From Halomonas alkalisoli (GTDB lineage Bacteria > Pseudomonadota > Gammaproteobacteria > Pseudomonadales > Halomonadaceae), in the NCBI RefSeq assembly GCF_021412585.1, contig NZ_JAKCMI010000021.1, positions 248,001 through 312,000 of the forward strand: DNA of 64,000 bases, written 5' to 3'. The notes beneath the pieces are model-generated. The model saw only the letters and a list, made by a program, of their open reading frames with translations. It was not told the DNA's origin and searched no databases. A program made the translations under genes and the position numbers. Of this stretch, positions 7,749 to 16,905 are shown in pieces. Positions within the stretch are counted from its first letter, which is position 1. Every line of letters begins with the position of its first letter.

Positions 7749-10700
7749 ATGTCTCAGAACAGTGAAAGAACACCGTCTCCTCGCCGTCTTCGCGTTCGGC
7801 TCCTGCTCTGGCTGCTGTCCGGCCTGCTGATGCTGGCGCTGCTGGCACTGGCCGGCACCAACATCCTGCTCAACAGCAGCTCGGCACAGAGCTGGATCGA
7901 CCGCCGCCTGCCCCACGTCACGGTGACCTGGAACTCCGGCTGGAGCCTGTGGCCGGGACAGCTGCATCTTCAAGGCCTGACCATCGAGGGTCACGCCACC
8001 GAGCTGCCTCTCTACCTGGCGGTGGACGAGGCCGAGGTGCGTATCGCGACAACCGGGCTGGTGCGCCGGCGACTGACCCTGCACCAGCTCGATGCCCACG
8101 GCATTCGCCTGCTGCGCATGGGTCCTCATCGCCTGCAGGGCGAGGGCGAGCTGCGGGCAACGGGCCTGGAGCTGGCGGCGCGACGCGTTGGTGCCGAATC
8201 GTTCCGGCTGACACTCGACGCTGGCTCGCTATGGCGGGACGACACCCTGCTGGCCGGCGACCTCACGCTGGACACGGCGCTGAGCGTGGCCCCCTTCGAC
8301 CCCGCAGGCCTGGATCGGCAACAGTTGGGCCAGGTATCCGGGCACCTTTCCCTGGCCGGGCGCGCCGATGCCTGGGATGTGTTCAATCCTTACCTGCAAG
8401 CCACGCCCTGGCTCACGCTGGATGGCAGCGGTAGTCTCACCGCCGAGCTGTCGCTGCACAACGGCGTGCTGGACGCGGGCAGCCACCTGACGCTGGACTC
8501 GCCGGACCTGGCCGTTGAACTCGACGAGGCCGCCCTGCTGGGCAGTGAACGTGACGGCGGAGCCCGTCAACGGCTCTCCGGTCGGGGCCAGGCCAGCCTG
8601 GAGGTCCGTGCCGGGGAGACGGCATCCCAGCCCCACCTCGATGTGACCCTGGAGGATGTCGCCATGCATCCCCTCGAACCGGCCGAGGAAACACCGCTGC
8701 TGACCAGTCGACGCTTCGCGATATCGGCCCGGCTCGAGAGCGCCGACCTCACCGCGCCCCCCGCTCCTCCCGCCTCGGCGCGAATGACCTGGCAGGAGGC
8801 CGAGGTCCCCGACGTGAGCCGCCTTGCGCGCTACCTTCCGCCCGGCCTGCCACTCGCGCTTCACGCCGGCACGGCGCGCCTGGATGCCCGGTTCGACTAT
8901 CAGGAGGGCCGGCTCGAGGGGCGGGCCGACCTGAGCGGCAATGACATCGCGATGACACTGATGGAACAGCCCCTCACCGGCGAGCTCGCCCTGGGGCTGA
9001 ACCTTGCCGAGCTGGACCCGATGGCATCTCGCCTGGACCTCTCGGGCAGCCGGTTGCAGGTGACGGCCGCCCGGGAGGACCCGGTGGGCGAGGCCAGCCC
9101 CATGGTCACCGAGCTGAGCTTTCCCCAGGCCAGCTTCACCGCGCCAGGAGCGCTCGATGCGTGGCACGCCCCGGATGGTGCGGCGCCCCTGGACGGCGCG
9201 GTGACCGTGGTCGGCCGGGTATCACACCTGGCCTTTCTCGATACCTTCCTTGAGGACGCCTTCAATGGGCGCGGAATGACGCTGGACGGCGCCGGACGAC
9301 TCTTCGCCGACCTCAGGTTCGAGGACGGCCATCCCGTGGCGGGCGGCCACGTGACCATCGAGGCCTCGACCCTGGAGGCACGCTTCCTCGACTTTCACGC
9401 CCAGGGACGAGGCCGGCTCGTCGCCCGCCTCGTCGAGGCAGCCGACGGCCCCGGCGCCGAGCTGCAGCTCCGCCTGGAGCAGGCACGTCTTGCCCGGAGC
9501 CAGGACAGCCGCCCCCTGCTGGTTGCGCCGCTGCTTAACCTGACGGCCGAGATCGATACCCTGACACGGGAACATGCCGCACGCAGCACCGCCCTGCGGC
9601 TGACCTGGCCGGAAGCGGCCGTCCCCGATGTGGCGGTACTCGGCCGTCACTTGCCCGACTCGTCGCCACTGAGGCTGCTGGGCGGCAGCGCCACGAGCCA
9701 GGGTCAACTGACCTTCGACGCCGAGGGGGTGCGGGGAGAGATCGCGCTGACCGGACAAGACCTGCGCGTGGGCCTGTTCGATGCCGAGGTACAGGGGGCG
9801 CTAAGCCTGGCACTGCCACTACGCCACGCCAGCCTGGACGGCGCCAGGCTCGATCTCTCCGGTTCGCGCTTCACCCTGGAAGTGGACGGCGACAATGAAG
9901 CGCAGCGGGTGACGACACGGCTATTGGCCCGCCAGGCTCGCTTCACCGATCCCTTCGCCGGTAACGGGCAGCCGCCTCGCACCCGCCTGGTGCTGGACGG
10001 CAGCGTCGACCGACTCGGCTTTCTCGATCGCCTGCTGCCCCGTGCCCACGGCCTGACGCTACGCGGCGCCGGCCAGCTCCAGGCCGACCTCGACCTGGTG
10101 GGCCATGAGCCCCAGCCCGGCAGCCGGGTGAGAGTGGATGCCGACCGATTGGCCGCCACCTTCCTCGACTATGCGGTCCGTGGCAGCGGCAGGCTGGAAG
10201 CCTTCATCGAAGGCGACCGAGCCGAGCCCGGGGCACGCCTGACACTCGACCTGCCCCGGCTCTCCCTGGGACGTCGGGACGACACCACCGAATACCTCAG
10301 CGGCCGGCACTTTCGACTCGAGACGACCTTGCCTCGCTTCAGCCTCGAGCCGGAGACGATACCGGTGGATACCCTCCGGACCCGGATCGAGCTGCCCATC
10401 GCCGAAGTGGCCGATATCGCCGCTTACAGTGGCTACCTGCCCCAGGGGGCCGGGCTGGCCCTGCTCGGAGGCAATGCCAGCCTGACGGCCGACCTCCAGC
10501 TGGATGGCCTCCGCGCCCGGGGCGACCTGACCCTCAGGGCGTTCAAGAGCGACCTGCGCGTTGGCGAGCAGCGGCTACGGGGCGATCTATCCCTCGATGC
10601 CCGGCTGAGGGAGGGGAACCTCGAGGCCCGGACCTTCGATGCCGCCGGTACCCGTCTACGCCTGGACAATGTCTCACTCGAGGGACCCGAGGGGGGGCAA

Positions 10701-11195
10701 GAACGCGGCTGGTGGGCTCAGCTCGACCTCGAGCGAGGGCGGCTGACCTGGCAAGAGCCCCTCAACCTGTCGGCGCGATTCGGGCTTGCCATGCGCGACT
10801 CGGGGCTGCTGGCCAACCTCGTGCTGTCCCGCGCACGAGAGCGACCGAGGCTGGCCCGCCTGCTGACCGTGCCGATGATCAGCGGCCATGCCGATGTCGA
10901 CCTGTCCGACAACAGGCTGCACATCAGTGACCTGCGCCTGACCGGACGCAACCTGGAGATGCTTGCCGACCTGCGCCTCATCGACGATAGGGTACAGGGG
11001 GAGTTCTATGCCCGCCTTGGGGCATTCCGGATCGGCCTGGCCCTGGATGAGGAGGGGCGCGACCTGCAGCTGTTTCGGCCGCGCCGCTGGTACCAGAGCA
11101 TCGAAGAGGCCCGTTCCGAAGCGGATTCCCGTCAACCCCTACAGCCTGGCTGGCAGCAGGAGATAGAGGGCTTTACTGCTTCGGACCCACGCTAG
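7749..11195 (+). CDS. AsmA/YdbH-like envelope protein with three internal repeats
   Basis: A very long protein (1148 residues) with a basic N-terminus and one membrane anchor (about residues 19-40), then a large region rich in beta-strands and leucine. This is the architecture of AsmA, YdbH and TamB proteins, which bridge inner and outer membranes and carry phospholipids. The body contains a repeat of about 265 residues in three copies, marked by YLPPGLPL (residue 362), HLPDSSPL (634) and YLPQGAGL (896), each followed by strand-rich sequence with LDLSGSR-type motifs in the first two. The start is ATG 7749; AAGGAG lies rather far upstream. It looks like a single-gene unit. Exact family uncertain: YdbH-like fits best. 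Confidence 0.7.
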   Translation: MSQNSERTPSPRRLRVRLLLWLLSGLLMLALLALAGTNILLNSSSAQSWIDRRLPHVTVTWNSGWSLWPGQLHLQGLTIEGHATELPLYLAVDEAEVRIATTGLVRRRLTLHQLDAHGIRLLRMGPHRLQGEGELRATGLELAARRVGAESFRLTLDAGSLWRDDTLLAGDLTLDTALSVAPFDPAGLDRQQLGQVSGHLSLAGRADAWDVFNPYLQATPWLTLDGSGSLTAELSLHNGVLDAGSHLTLDSPDLAVELDEAALLGSERDGGARQRLSGRGQASLEVRAGETASQPHLDVTLEDVAMHPLEPAEETPLLTSRRFAISARLESADLTAPPAPPASARMTWQEAEVPDVSRLARYLPPGLPLALHAGTARLDARFDYQEGRLEGRADLSGNDIAMTLMEQPLTGELALGLNLAELDPMASRLDLSGSRLQVTAAREDPVGEASPMVTELSFPQASFTAPGALDAWHAPDGAAPLDGAVTVVGRVSHLAFLDTFLEDAFNGRGMTLDGAGRLFADLRFEDGHPVAGGHVTIEASTLEARFLDFHAQGRGRLVARLVEAADGPGAELQLRLEQARLARSQDSRPLLVAPLLNLTAEIDTLTREHAARSTALRLTWPEAAVPDVAVLGRHLPDSSPLRLLGGSATSQGQLTFDAEGVRGEIALTGQDLRVGLFDAEVQGALSLALPLRHASLDGARLDLSGSRFTLEVDGDNEAQRVTTRLLARQARFTDPFAGNGQPPRTRLVLDGSVDRLGFLDRLLPRAHGLTLRGAGQLQADLDLVGHEPQPGSRVRVDADRLAATFLDYAVRGSGRLEAFIEGDRAEPGARLTLDLPRLSLGRRDDTTEYLSGRHFRLETTLPRFSLEPETIPVDTLRTRIELPIAEVADIAAYSGYLPQGAGLALLGGNASLTADLQLDGLRARGDLTLRAFKSDLRVGEQRLRGDLSLDARLREGNLEARTFDAAGTRLRLDNVSLEGPEGGQERGWWAQLDLERGRLTWQEPLNLSARFGLAMRDSGLLANLVLSRARERPRLARLLTVPMISGHADVDLSDNRLHISDLRLTGRNLEMLADLRLIDDRVQGEFYARLGAFRIGLALDEEGRDLQLFRPRRWYQSIEEARSEADSRQPLQPGWQQEIEGFTASDPR

Positions 11196-11309
11196 TCCCT
11201 TGAAAAACATGCTATCTTGATCAAGCCTGCCGGCTTGCGTTGATGGCCCGAACGCATTGATGTGCGCCTTCGCGACGCAATGCGTCTATTGTGCAGATAT
11301 GTATCATTG

Positions 11310-11326
11310 ATGTAAGACTATTACAT
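11310..11326. promoter_or_regulatory. Candidate operator, ATGTAA-N5-TTACAT dyad
   Basis: A perfect 17-bp inverted repeat (ATGTAA GACTA TTACAT) in the 330-bp gap between the AsmA-like gene and the PstS-like gene. The symmetry and AT-richness suggest a binding site for a dimeric regulator of the downstream cluster. It does not resemble a PhoB box. The rest of the 11196-11525 gap shows no gene. Confidence 0.35.
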
Positions 11327-11525
11327 TCGGGAAGCATGACATTGCCTGGGGCCAAGGCCCTGGCAAGGGAGCGGGGGAATTCACTATCGATACGTGCAAG
11401 ATGTCCTGGCCAGTTTCGTCACGCTTGAGGCCGGACACGGGGAGGTCATCGTCCAGCAAGGCGATGACCATGTCGATTCGCGCTGCCGCGGCGCGCTGCT
11501 CACCCAGCCTTGGGGAAGGTGCCGC

Positions 11526-11954
11526 GTGCCTGCTTTGAAGCGACTCCTGCTGCTGACCCTGCTGCTGCTGGCGCCCTCCGCCAGTGCCGATGAGCACCAG
11601 GTATCCCTGGTGGCTCACCCGGATGTCGATACCGGTACCTTGACCCGCGATAACACGCGCGCCATCTTCGCCATGCGCCAGCGTACCTGGCCCGACGGAC
11701 AGGCCGTACGCGTCTTCGTGCTCCCCAATAATCACGCCGTGCACGGGCGTTTCACCAAGGAACGCCTGGCCGTCTATCCCCACCAGCTGCAGCTGGCCTG
11801 GGACCGCATGGTCTTTTCGGGTACCGGGCAAGCACCCACTAGAGTCAGCAACCAATCCGAGATGCTGGAGCGCATCGCGACCACGCCCGGCGCCCTTGGC
11901 TATCTGGAAAGGGAGTATCTGGATGATCGAGTCCAAGTTATTTCGATGGAGTAG
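11526..11954 (+). CDS. Small PstS-like periplasmic binding protein
   Basis: A 142-residue exported protein with a clear signal peptide (VPALKRLLLLTLLLLAPSASA, cleaved near residue 22). The mature part (about 120 residues) resembles one lobe of PstS-type phosphate-binding proteins: a start like SLVAHPDVDTGTLT, then IFAMRQRTWPDG, VRVFVLP and a late TTPGALGYL. It is half the usual size of PstS, as in the small PstS-like proteins found beside porins and c-di-GMP enzymes. The start is GTG 11526, with GGGGAAGG seven bases before it. It overlaps the porin gene by 32 bases, so the two are probably co-translated. Phosphate binding is not shown; a sensory or ligand-capture role is possible. Confidence 0.75.
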   Translation: MPALKRLLLLTLLLLAPSASADEHQVSLVAHPDVDTGTLTRDNTRAIFAMRQRTWPDGQAVRVFVLPNNHAVHGRFTKERLAVYPHQLQLAWDRMVFSGTGQAPTRVSNQSEMLERIATTPGALGYLEREYLDDRVQVISME

Positions 11955-13119
11955 TCGTTGCTCTCCGCTGCTGGCTGCACTGGTGCTTGGAGCTGGAGCA
12001 CCGGGCGCGGCCGCGGAAGAGGGTCCGTTAGACACGCTGCAGATGCATGGATTTCTCAGCCAGGCCCTGGTCATCACCGACAGGAATGACTTCTTCGGTC
12101 CCAGCAGCAGCGGCTCGGGCAGTCTCAAATATACCGAGATCGGTGCCAATGCCTCGCTTCGCCCACACCAGGACTTCCTGGTCGCGGCCCAGGTACTCAG
12201 CCGCCGTGCCGGCGGTGACGGCAGCGATGCACGACCGGTACTCGACTATGGGGTCATCGATTATCAACTGCACTCCAGCCAGCAGCGCACCCTGGGCATC
12301 CAGGCCGGGCGTTTCAAGAACCCGTTCGGCTTCTACAACCAGACACGGGATGTCGCCTTTACGCGGCCGAGCATCCTGCTGCCACAGTCGATCTACTTCG
12401 ATCGCACCCGCTCGCTGGGGCTATCTGCCGACGGAGGCAGCGTCTATGCCGAGGAGCGCCTGGACAGCGGTACCCTGAGGCTCAAGGCCGGCATCGGCAC
12501 GCCGACGACCCGGGGCCTGGAAGACCAGCTGTTCCCAGCCGGCATGGGCATCCACGTGGATGGCAGCACCTCCTATATCGGCCAGGTCCTCTATGAGCAC
12601 GGCAACGGGCATTTCACCGCCGCCCTGAGTGCCGCAGATGTCAATCTCGACCTCTCCTCCGGTTTCGGCAATGGCGAGCTGAACTTCCAACCCTGGATAC
12701 TCTCCCTGCAATACGACCAGGAAGACTGGGCCGTGACAGGAGAGTACGCCATACGCAATGTCGCCCTTTCCGGGGATATTCGCCAATCCGATACCACCGG
12801 TGAGAGCTGGTATGTGCAATATACTCGCCGCTTCCATCCCGACTGGCAGTGGCTGGTGCGCTACGACAGCCTGGTGACCGACCGCAGCGACCGCTCGGGC
12901 AGAGCCTACCAGGACCAGGGCCTGGGTCCGGCGCACGCCCGCTATGCCAATGACATCACCATGGGCTTGCAGTGGAGCGTAACCCCCCGGGTGCTGCTGG
13001 CGGCCGAGTACCATCATATCGATGGCACCGGCTGGCTGCCGCTGCAGGACAACCCGGACCCATCCGAGACCAGACGACGCTGGAACATGGTGTTGTTCCA
13101 GCTTTCGCTTCGCTTTTGA
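11923..13119 (+). CDS. Outer-membrane porin-like protein
   Basis: A 398-residue protein with a signal peptide (about 1-30, ending APGAAAEE) and a mature region of alternating beta-strand pattern, rich in Tyr, Gly and Asp. It ends in LFQLSLRF, the C-terminal phenylalanine expected for insertion by the Bam complex. It contains MHGFLSQALVITDRNDFFG and long strands such as AGRFKNPFGFYNQTRD, as in proteobacterial porins encoded next to PstS-like and GGDEF proteins. The start is ATG 11923, with AAAGGGAG about seven bases upstream, inside the end of the previous gene. Probably co-transcribed with its neighbours. Confidence 0.75.
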   Translation: MIESKLFRWSSRCSPLLAALVLGAGAPGAAAEEGPLDTLQMHGFLSQALVITDRNDFFGPSSSGSGSLKYTEIGANASLRPHQDFLVAAQVLSRRAGGDGSDARPVLDYGVIDYQLHSSQQRTLGIQAGRFKNPFGFYNQTRDVAFTRPSILLPQSIYFDRTRSLGLSADGGSVYAEERLDSGTLRLKAGIGTPTTRGLEDQLFPAGMGIHVDGSTSYIGQVLYEHGNGHFTAALSAADVNLDLSSGFGNGELNFQPWILSLQYDQEDWAVTGEYAIRNVALSGDIRQSDTTGESWYVQYTRRFHPDWQWLVRYDSLVTDRSDRSGRAYQDQGLGPAHARYANDITMGLQWSVTPRVLLAAEYHHIDGTGWLPLQDNPDPSETRRRWNMVLFQLSLRF

Positions 13120-13165
13120 TCCGCCATACTGGTTTCTTCTCAACACCGGCTAGGGATGAGCTTGC

Positions 13166-16003
13166 ATGAGTGCATCGATATCCCAGGGAATACGCCATCG
13201 CCTCAGCCTCACATGGCGAGTCATCGCCCTTAGCAGCCTGCTGCTGCTGGCGCTGGTGGTACTATTTACCTGGCTCGGCCATGCCAATCTTACCCGCCAG
13301 TTCGAGGAGAGCCGCGAGGAGCACAACGCCCGGCAGGCCCGGGAGATCCAGCTCGCCCTGCAGCGTTCCGAAGAGGGCCTGCAACAGCTGGCGGCACTGA
13401 CGGCCGCTTCCCCCGACCTCGGCCCCGCACTACAGACCGGCGATGCGGAGGCGCTGTTTCACTCTCTCTCCTCGCAGTGGCCGACCCTCCAGCTCGAAGC
13501 GGGCATCGATGAAATACTCGTGTTCAATGCCGAGGGCAGCCTGCTGGCGGAGTGGGGCCAGGGCCAGGCCGACAACGAGCGACCGATCCAGGCCTGGGTC
13601 GACCAGGTGATGACCACCGAGTTCCCGCTCTCCGCACTGCGCTGCTCCACCGACTGCCGCCAATATGCCGCCGTACCGATTCTGGTCGCCGGGGAAAGTG
13701 TGGGCATGGTCATGCTGTCGCGCTCACTGGCGGACGTGACCCGGCAGGTACAGCAGGTATCGGGCAGCGATGTCGCGCTGCTGATCACCGGCACGCAGTC
13801 GCCACCATCGATGCCGGAACGACACCTGGAGAGCTGGAATGGCAACCTGGTCGCCGTGACACGCCAGGAAGCCTATCTCCTCCTGCTGGAGACGGTGGCC
13901 GAGCAGACCTCCCTCAATGACCTCCTGCAGTCTCCCCTGCACCTGCATCATCAGGGGCACGATATCGAAATCTCTGCCATCCATATGGCGTCGGATGAGG
14001 ATCGTCGCAGTAGCGGGTACTTCCTGCTCGCCTCCGATATCACATCGCAGATCCGCGGCATCAGCCAGGACACGCAAGTCCTGCTTGCCGCCGGTATCGT
14101 CGGCTGGCTCGCCGCCGAGCTCCTGCTGCTGGCCATTCTGCTGCGCCCCATGGCACGACTCCGTCGGCTTGCCGGCGTGTTACCGGCTCTCGCCCACGGC
14201 GGGTTTGGCCAGGCCCGTAACGCGATCCCCGTCCCGCGCCGACGCTTCCCCGACGAGATCGACGTGCTGGAAGGCACCACCCTCGATCTGTCCAACCAAC
14301 TGGAAACCCTGGAACGGGAGGTGGGCGCCCGAGGCGCTCAACTGGCCGAGCGCGTCGAGGAACTCGCCCGGGAGCGGGACTTCGTCAGCAGCCTGCTGGA
14401 TACGGCGAGGGTGTTCATCGTCATTCAGGATGAGCATGGGCGTATCAGCCTGGTCAACGACTATGCGCTTTCGATCATGGCCACCCAGGAGGAAAAGCTT
14501 CTGGGCCGCCTGTTCGACGACGTCTTCGCCGCTCGCGACAGTACCAGCCTGGGAGAGGACATCGCCCAGGAGGAGCGCAGCCTGCTCACCTCGGAAGGGC
14601 GACAGCGCACCATCGCCTGGTACCACGCCCCGCTGCCGACGCGTATCGAGGGGGAAGCCTCCCGCATCTCGGTAGGTCTCGATATCACCGAACGCAAGGT
14701 GGCGGAAGCCCGTCTGACCTGGCTGGCCGAGCGAGACCCCCTGACCGAGCTCTACAATCGACGCTATTTCCATGAGGCGCTCGCCCTCGCCATGCAGCGC
14801 GGACGGTGCGGTGCCGTGCTGCTGCTCGACCTCGATCAGTTCAAGGACGTGAACGAGCTCAGCGGACATCACACCGGCGACCGCCTGCTGCGCATGGTGG
14901 CGGACACCCTGTTCCAGGTGTTCGGCCATCGCGGCGTGATCGCACGGCTGGGCGGCGACGAATTTGCCCTTCTGCTGGAAGGTGCCGATGCCAGGCAGGC
15001 CATGTACGTGGCCCAGCAGATCATCCCCCAGCTCGAGAATACCGGGCTGGATGCCGGCGGTCAGCGGCACCGGGCCGCCGCCAGCCTGGGCATCGCCCTC
15101 TATCCGGATCATGGCAACAATGCCGCCGACCTGATGGCCAGCGCCGACCTTGCCATGTACAAGGCCAAGGAGAGCGGCATACAGCGTTGGCATCTGCTCT
15201 CTACCGTCGAAAACGCCAAGGACGAACTCCAGGAGCGGGTCTATTGGGTGGAGAGAATACGCCAGGCCATCGAAGAGGATGGCTTCGAGTTGATGGTGCA
15301 GCCCATCGTCCGGCTGAACGACAGGGACGTGCGTCATTACGAGATCCTGCTGCGCATGCGAGGCCCCAAGGGCTCGCTGATTGCGCCGCTGCACTTCATT
15401 CCCATCGCCGAACGCAGCGGCCAGATCGTTCAACTGGACCGATGGGTGCTTCGCCATGGCCTCAGGGCACTGAAACACGTTCAGGAGAAGGGCATCAGCC
15501 TGGCGATAAATCTCTCGGGACAGACCCTGCACGACGATGGGCTCAAGCAGTATCTGATGGAGGAGCTGGCCGCCAGCGGTGCCGACCCGAACTACCTGAT
15601 CCTGGAGATCACCGAGACCGCCGCGGTGACCGATTTTTCCACGGCACGGGGCGTGCTTCAGTCCATCCGTGATCTTGGCTGTCGTACCGCCCTGGATGAC
15701 TTCGGCGTCGGCTTCAGCAGCTTCCATTATCTCGGCGAGCTACCGGTGGACTTCATCAAGATCGACGGCGCCTTCATCCGCAGCCTGTTGACCAACCCGG
15801 ACAGCCGGGTCATCGTCCGGGCAATCGCCGACATTGCCGCCGGTTTCAGCAAGCAGGCCATCGCAGAGTTCGTGGATCAGGAGGCGCTGGTACCACTGCT
15901 CGAATCCTATGGAATCACCTACGGGCAAGGCTATCACCTCGGCCGCCCTGTGCTGCTGACTGACGTCATTCCGGAAGCCCTGAGCAACCATGACGGGGCC
16001 TGA
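13166..16003 (+). CDS. Membrane-bound GGDEF-EAL c-di-GMP enzyme with sensor and PAS domains
   Basis: A 945-residue protein: membrane helix (about 17-37), periplasmic sensor region (about 40-305), second helix (about 309-330), a linker with coiled coil, a PAS domain (about 400-515), GGDEF and EAL. The GGDEF motif is intact at 596-600. The EAL signature reads EIL at 726-728, and the other phosphodiesterase residues are present (NLS, EITET, DDFG, KIDG, QGY), so both activities are possible. Cyclic-di-GMP controls biofilm and surface traits. It lies 46 bases downstream of the porin in the same direction, so the periplasmic domain may sense a state reported by the PstS-like protein or porin. ATG 13166 is preceded by AGGGATG. 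Confidence 0.9.
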   Translation: MSASISQGIRHRLSLTWRVIALSSLLLLALVVLFTWLGHANLTRQFEESREEHNARQAREIQLALQRSEEGLQQLAALTAASPDLGPALQTGDAEALFHSLSSQWPTLQLEAGIDEILVFNAEGSLLAEWGQGQADNERPIQAWVDQVMTTEFPLSALRCSTDCRQYAAVPILVAGESVGMVMLSRSLADVTRQVQQVSGSDVALLITGTQSPPSMPERHLESWNGNLVAVTRQEAYLLLLETVAEQTSLNDLLQSPLHLHHQGHDIEISAIHMASDEDRRSSGYFLLASDITSQIRGISQDTQVLLAAGIVGWLAAELLLLAILLRPMARLRRLAGVLPALAHGGFGQARNAIPVPRRRFPDEIDVLEGTTLDLSNQLETLEREVGARGAQLAERVEELARERDFVSSLLDTARVFIVIQDEHGRISLVNDYALSIMATQEEKLLGRLFDDVFAARDSTSLGEDIAQEERSLLTSEGRQRTIAWYHAPLPTRIEGEASRISVGLDITERKVAEARLTWLAERDPLTELYNRRYFHEALALAMQRGRCGAVLLLDLDQFKDVNELSGHHTGDRLLRMVADTLFQVFGHRGVIARLGGDEFALLLEGADARQAMYVAQQIIPQLENTGLDAGGQRHRAAASLGIALYPDHGNNAADLMASADLAMYKAKESGIQRWHLLSTVENAKDELQERVYWVERIRQAIEEDGFELMVQPIVRLNDRDVRHYEILLRMRGPKGSLIAPLHFIPIAERSGQIVQLDRWVLRHGLRALKHVQEKGISLAINLSGQTLHDDGLKQYLMEELAASGADPNYLILEITETAAVTDFSTARGVLQSIRDLGCRTALDDFGVGFSSFHYLGELPVDFIKIDGAFIRSLLTNPDSRVIVRAIADIAAGFSKQAIAEFVDQEALVPLLESYGITYGQGYHLGRPVLLTDVIPEALSNHDGA

Positions 16004-16044
16004 ACAGCCAACGGAAGCTCGACAGGAAAGGATACCGGTGAGAC

Positions 16045-16905
16045 ATGACCAACAACACAACAAGAACGGCACCGCACCTGGATCATAACGGCCCGATGTC
16101 GGCCTTCGCCAAGCAGTTCCGGTTCACGATCGCCAATGACAAGGAGTCCCGCTACCGAGCCTACGCCCTGCGGCACAAGGTCTTTCGCCAGGAGCTGAAC
16201 TACGACCTGGGGGAAAATACCGATATCCCGTTCGAGAACGATGCCCACGACAAGCATGCCATTCTCTGCCTGCTCAACCACCTCCCCAGCGGAACCGATG
16301 CCGGTTGCCTGAGGGTGGTGCTGATTCCCGGCAGTGCGACGCCGCCACTCGACACACTGCCGCTCGAGAGTAGTTGCGGATATAGCCTCGACCACCCGCG
16401 GCTGCACCCCGACCTATTCCACCGGTCCACGATCTGCGAAGTCTCCCGCCTCGCCGTCCATCCGGCATTCCGCAGGAGCAAGGATTGCGCCCTCGGCTTG
16501 AACGAGCACGACATACAACAGCTCTCGGGCCATGACGTCAAACCCTTCTCACCGCTGCTGGGGCTGAGCCTGTTTCTCGCCGCCACTGCCATTGTCGGAC
16601 TGTCGGAGAGACGCCATGTGTTCGCCATGATGGAGCCACGCTTCTCGCGCCTGCTGAAGATGTCGGGCCTGGCCTTTAACAAGGTAGGCCGCGTGATCGA
16701 CTACTGCGGTCCCCGAGCCGCCTACTATATCGACCAGCACCAGGCCGAACGGGACATGCACGACACCTTGCGACCCTTGTATCGACATATCCTGACCGAA
16801 TTGAGACCCCAGCTTGACGAAGCCCCCGCACGAAGACTGATCGCCACCCCCTCCAGCCACGCCACCGATCAAAGCCCCATCAGTGACAGGTCAGGCCCGG
16901 GGTAG
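16045..16905 (+). CDS. PEP-CTERM/exosortase-associated acyltransferase
   Basis: A 286-residue GNAT-fold protein of the exosortase-associated acyltransferase type, related to autoinducer synthases and N-acyl amino acid synthases such as FeeM. Features seen are YRAYALRHKVFRQELNYD near residue 35, acidic stretches that match the FE..D.yD region, and TICEVSRLAVHPAFRR, the beta-strand with the acetyl-CoA pyrophosphate-type loop. It follows the GGDEF-EAL gene by 41 bases. The 3' end overlaps the convergent lipoprotein gene by 37 bases. No exosortase or PEP-CTERM protein is in the window, so its substrate is open. An internal ATG at 16096 is an alternative start. Confidence 0.7.
   Translation: MTNNTTRTAPHLDHNGPMSAFAKQFRFTIANDKESRYRAYALRHKVFRQELNYDLGENTDIPFENDAHDKHAILCLLNHLPSGTDAGCLRVVLIPGSATPPLDTLPLESSCGYSLDHPRLHPDLFHRSTICEVSRLAVHPAFRRSKDCALGLNEHDIQQLSGHDVKPFSPLLGLSLFLAATAIVGLSERRHVFAMMEPRFSRLLKMSGLAFNKVGRVIDYCGPRAAYYIDQHQAERDMHDTLRPLYRHILTELRPQLDEAPARRLIATPSSHATDQSPISDRSGPG

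Noticed and set aside
11216..11225. CTTGATCAAG palindrome as a possible Fnr/Anr site
   Set aside because: The Fnr half-sites need a four-base spacer (TTGAT-N4-ATCAA), which is absent; the palindrome is too short to be significant.
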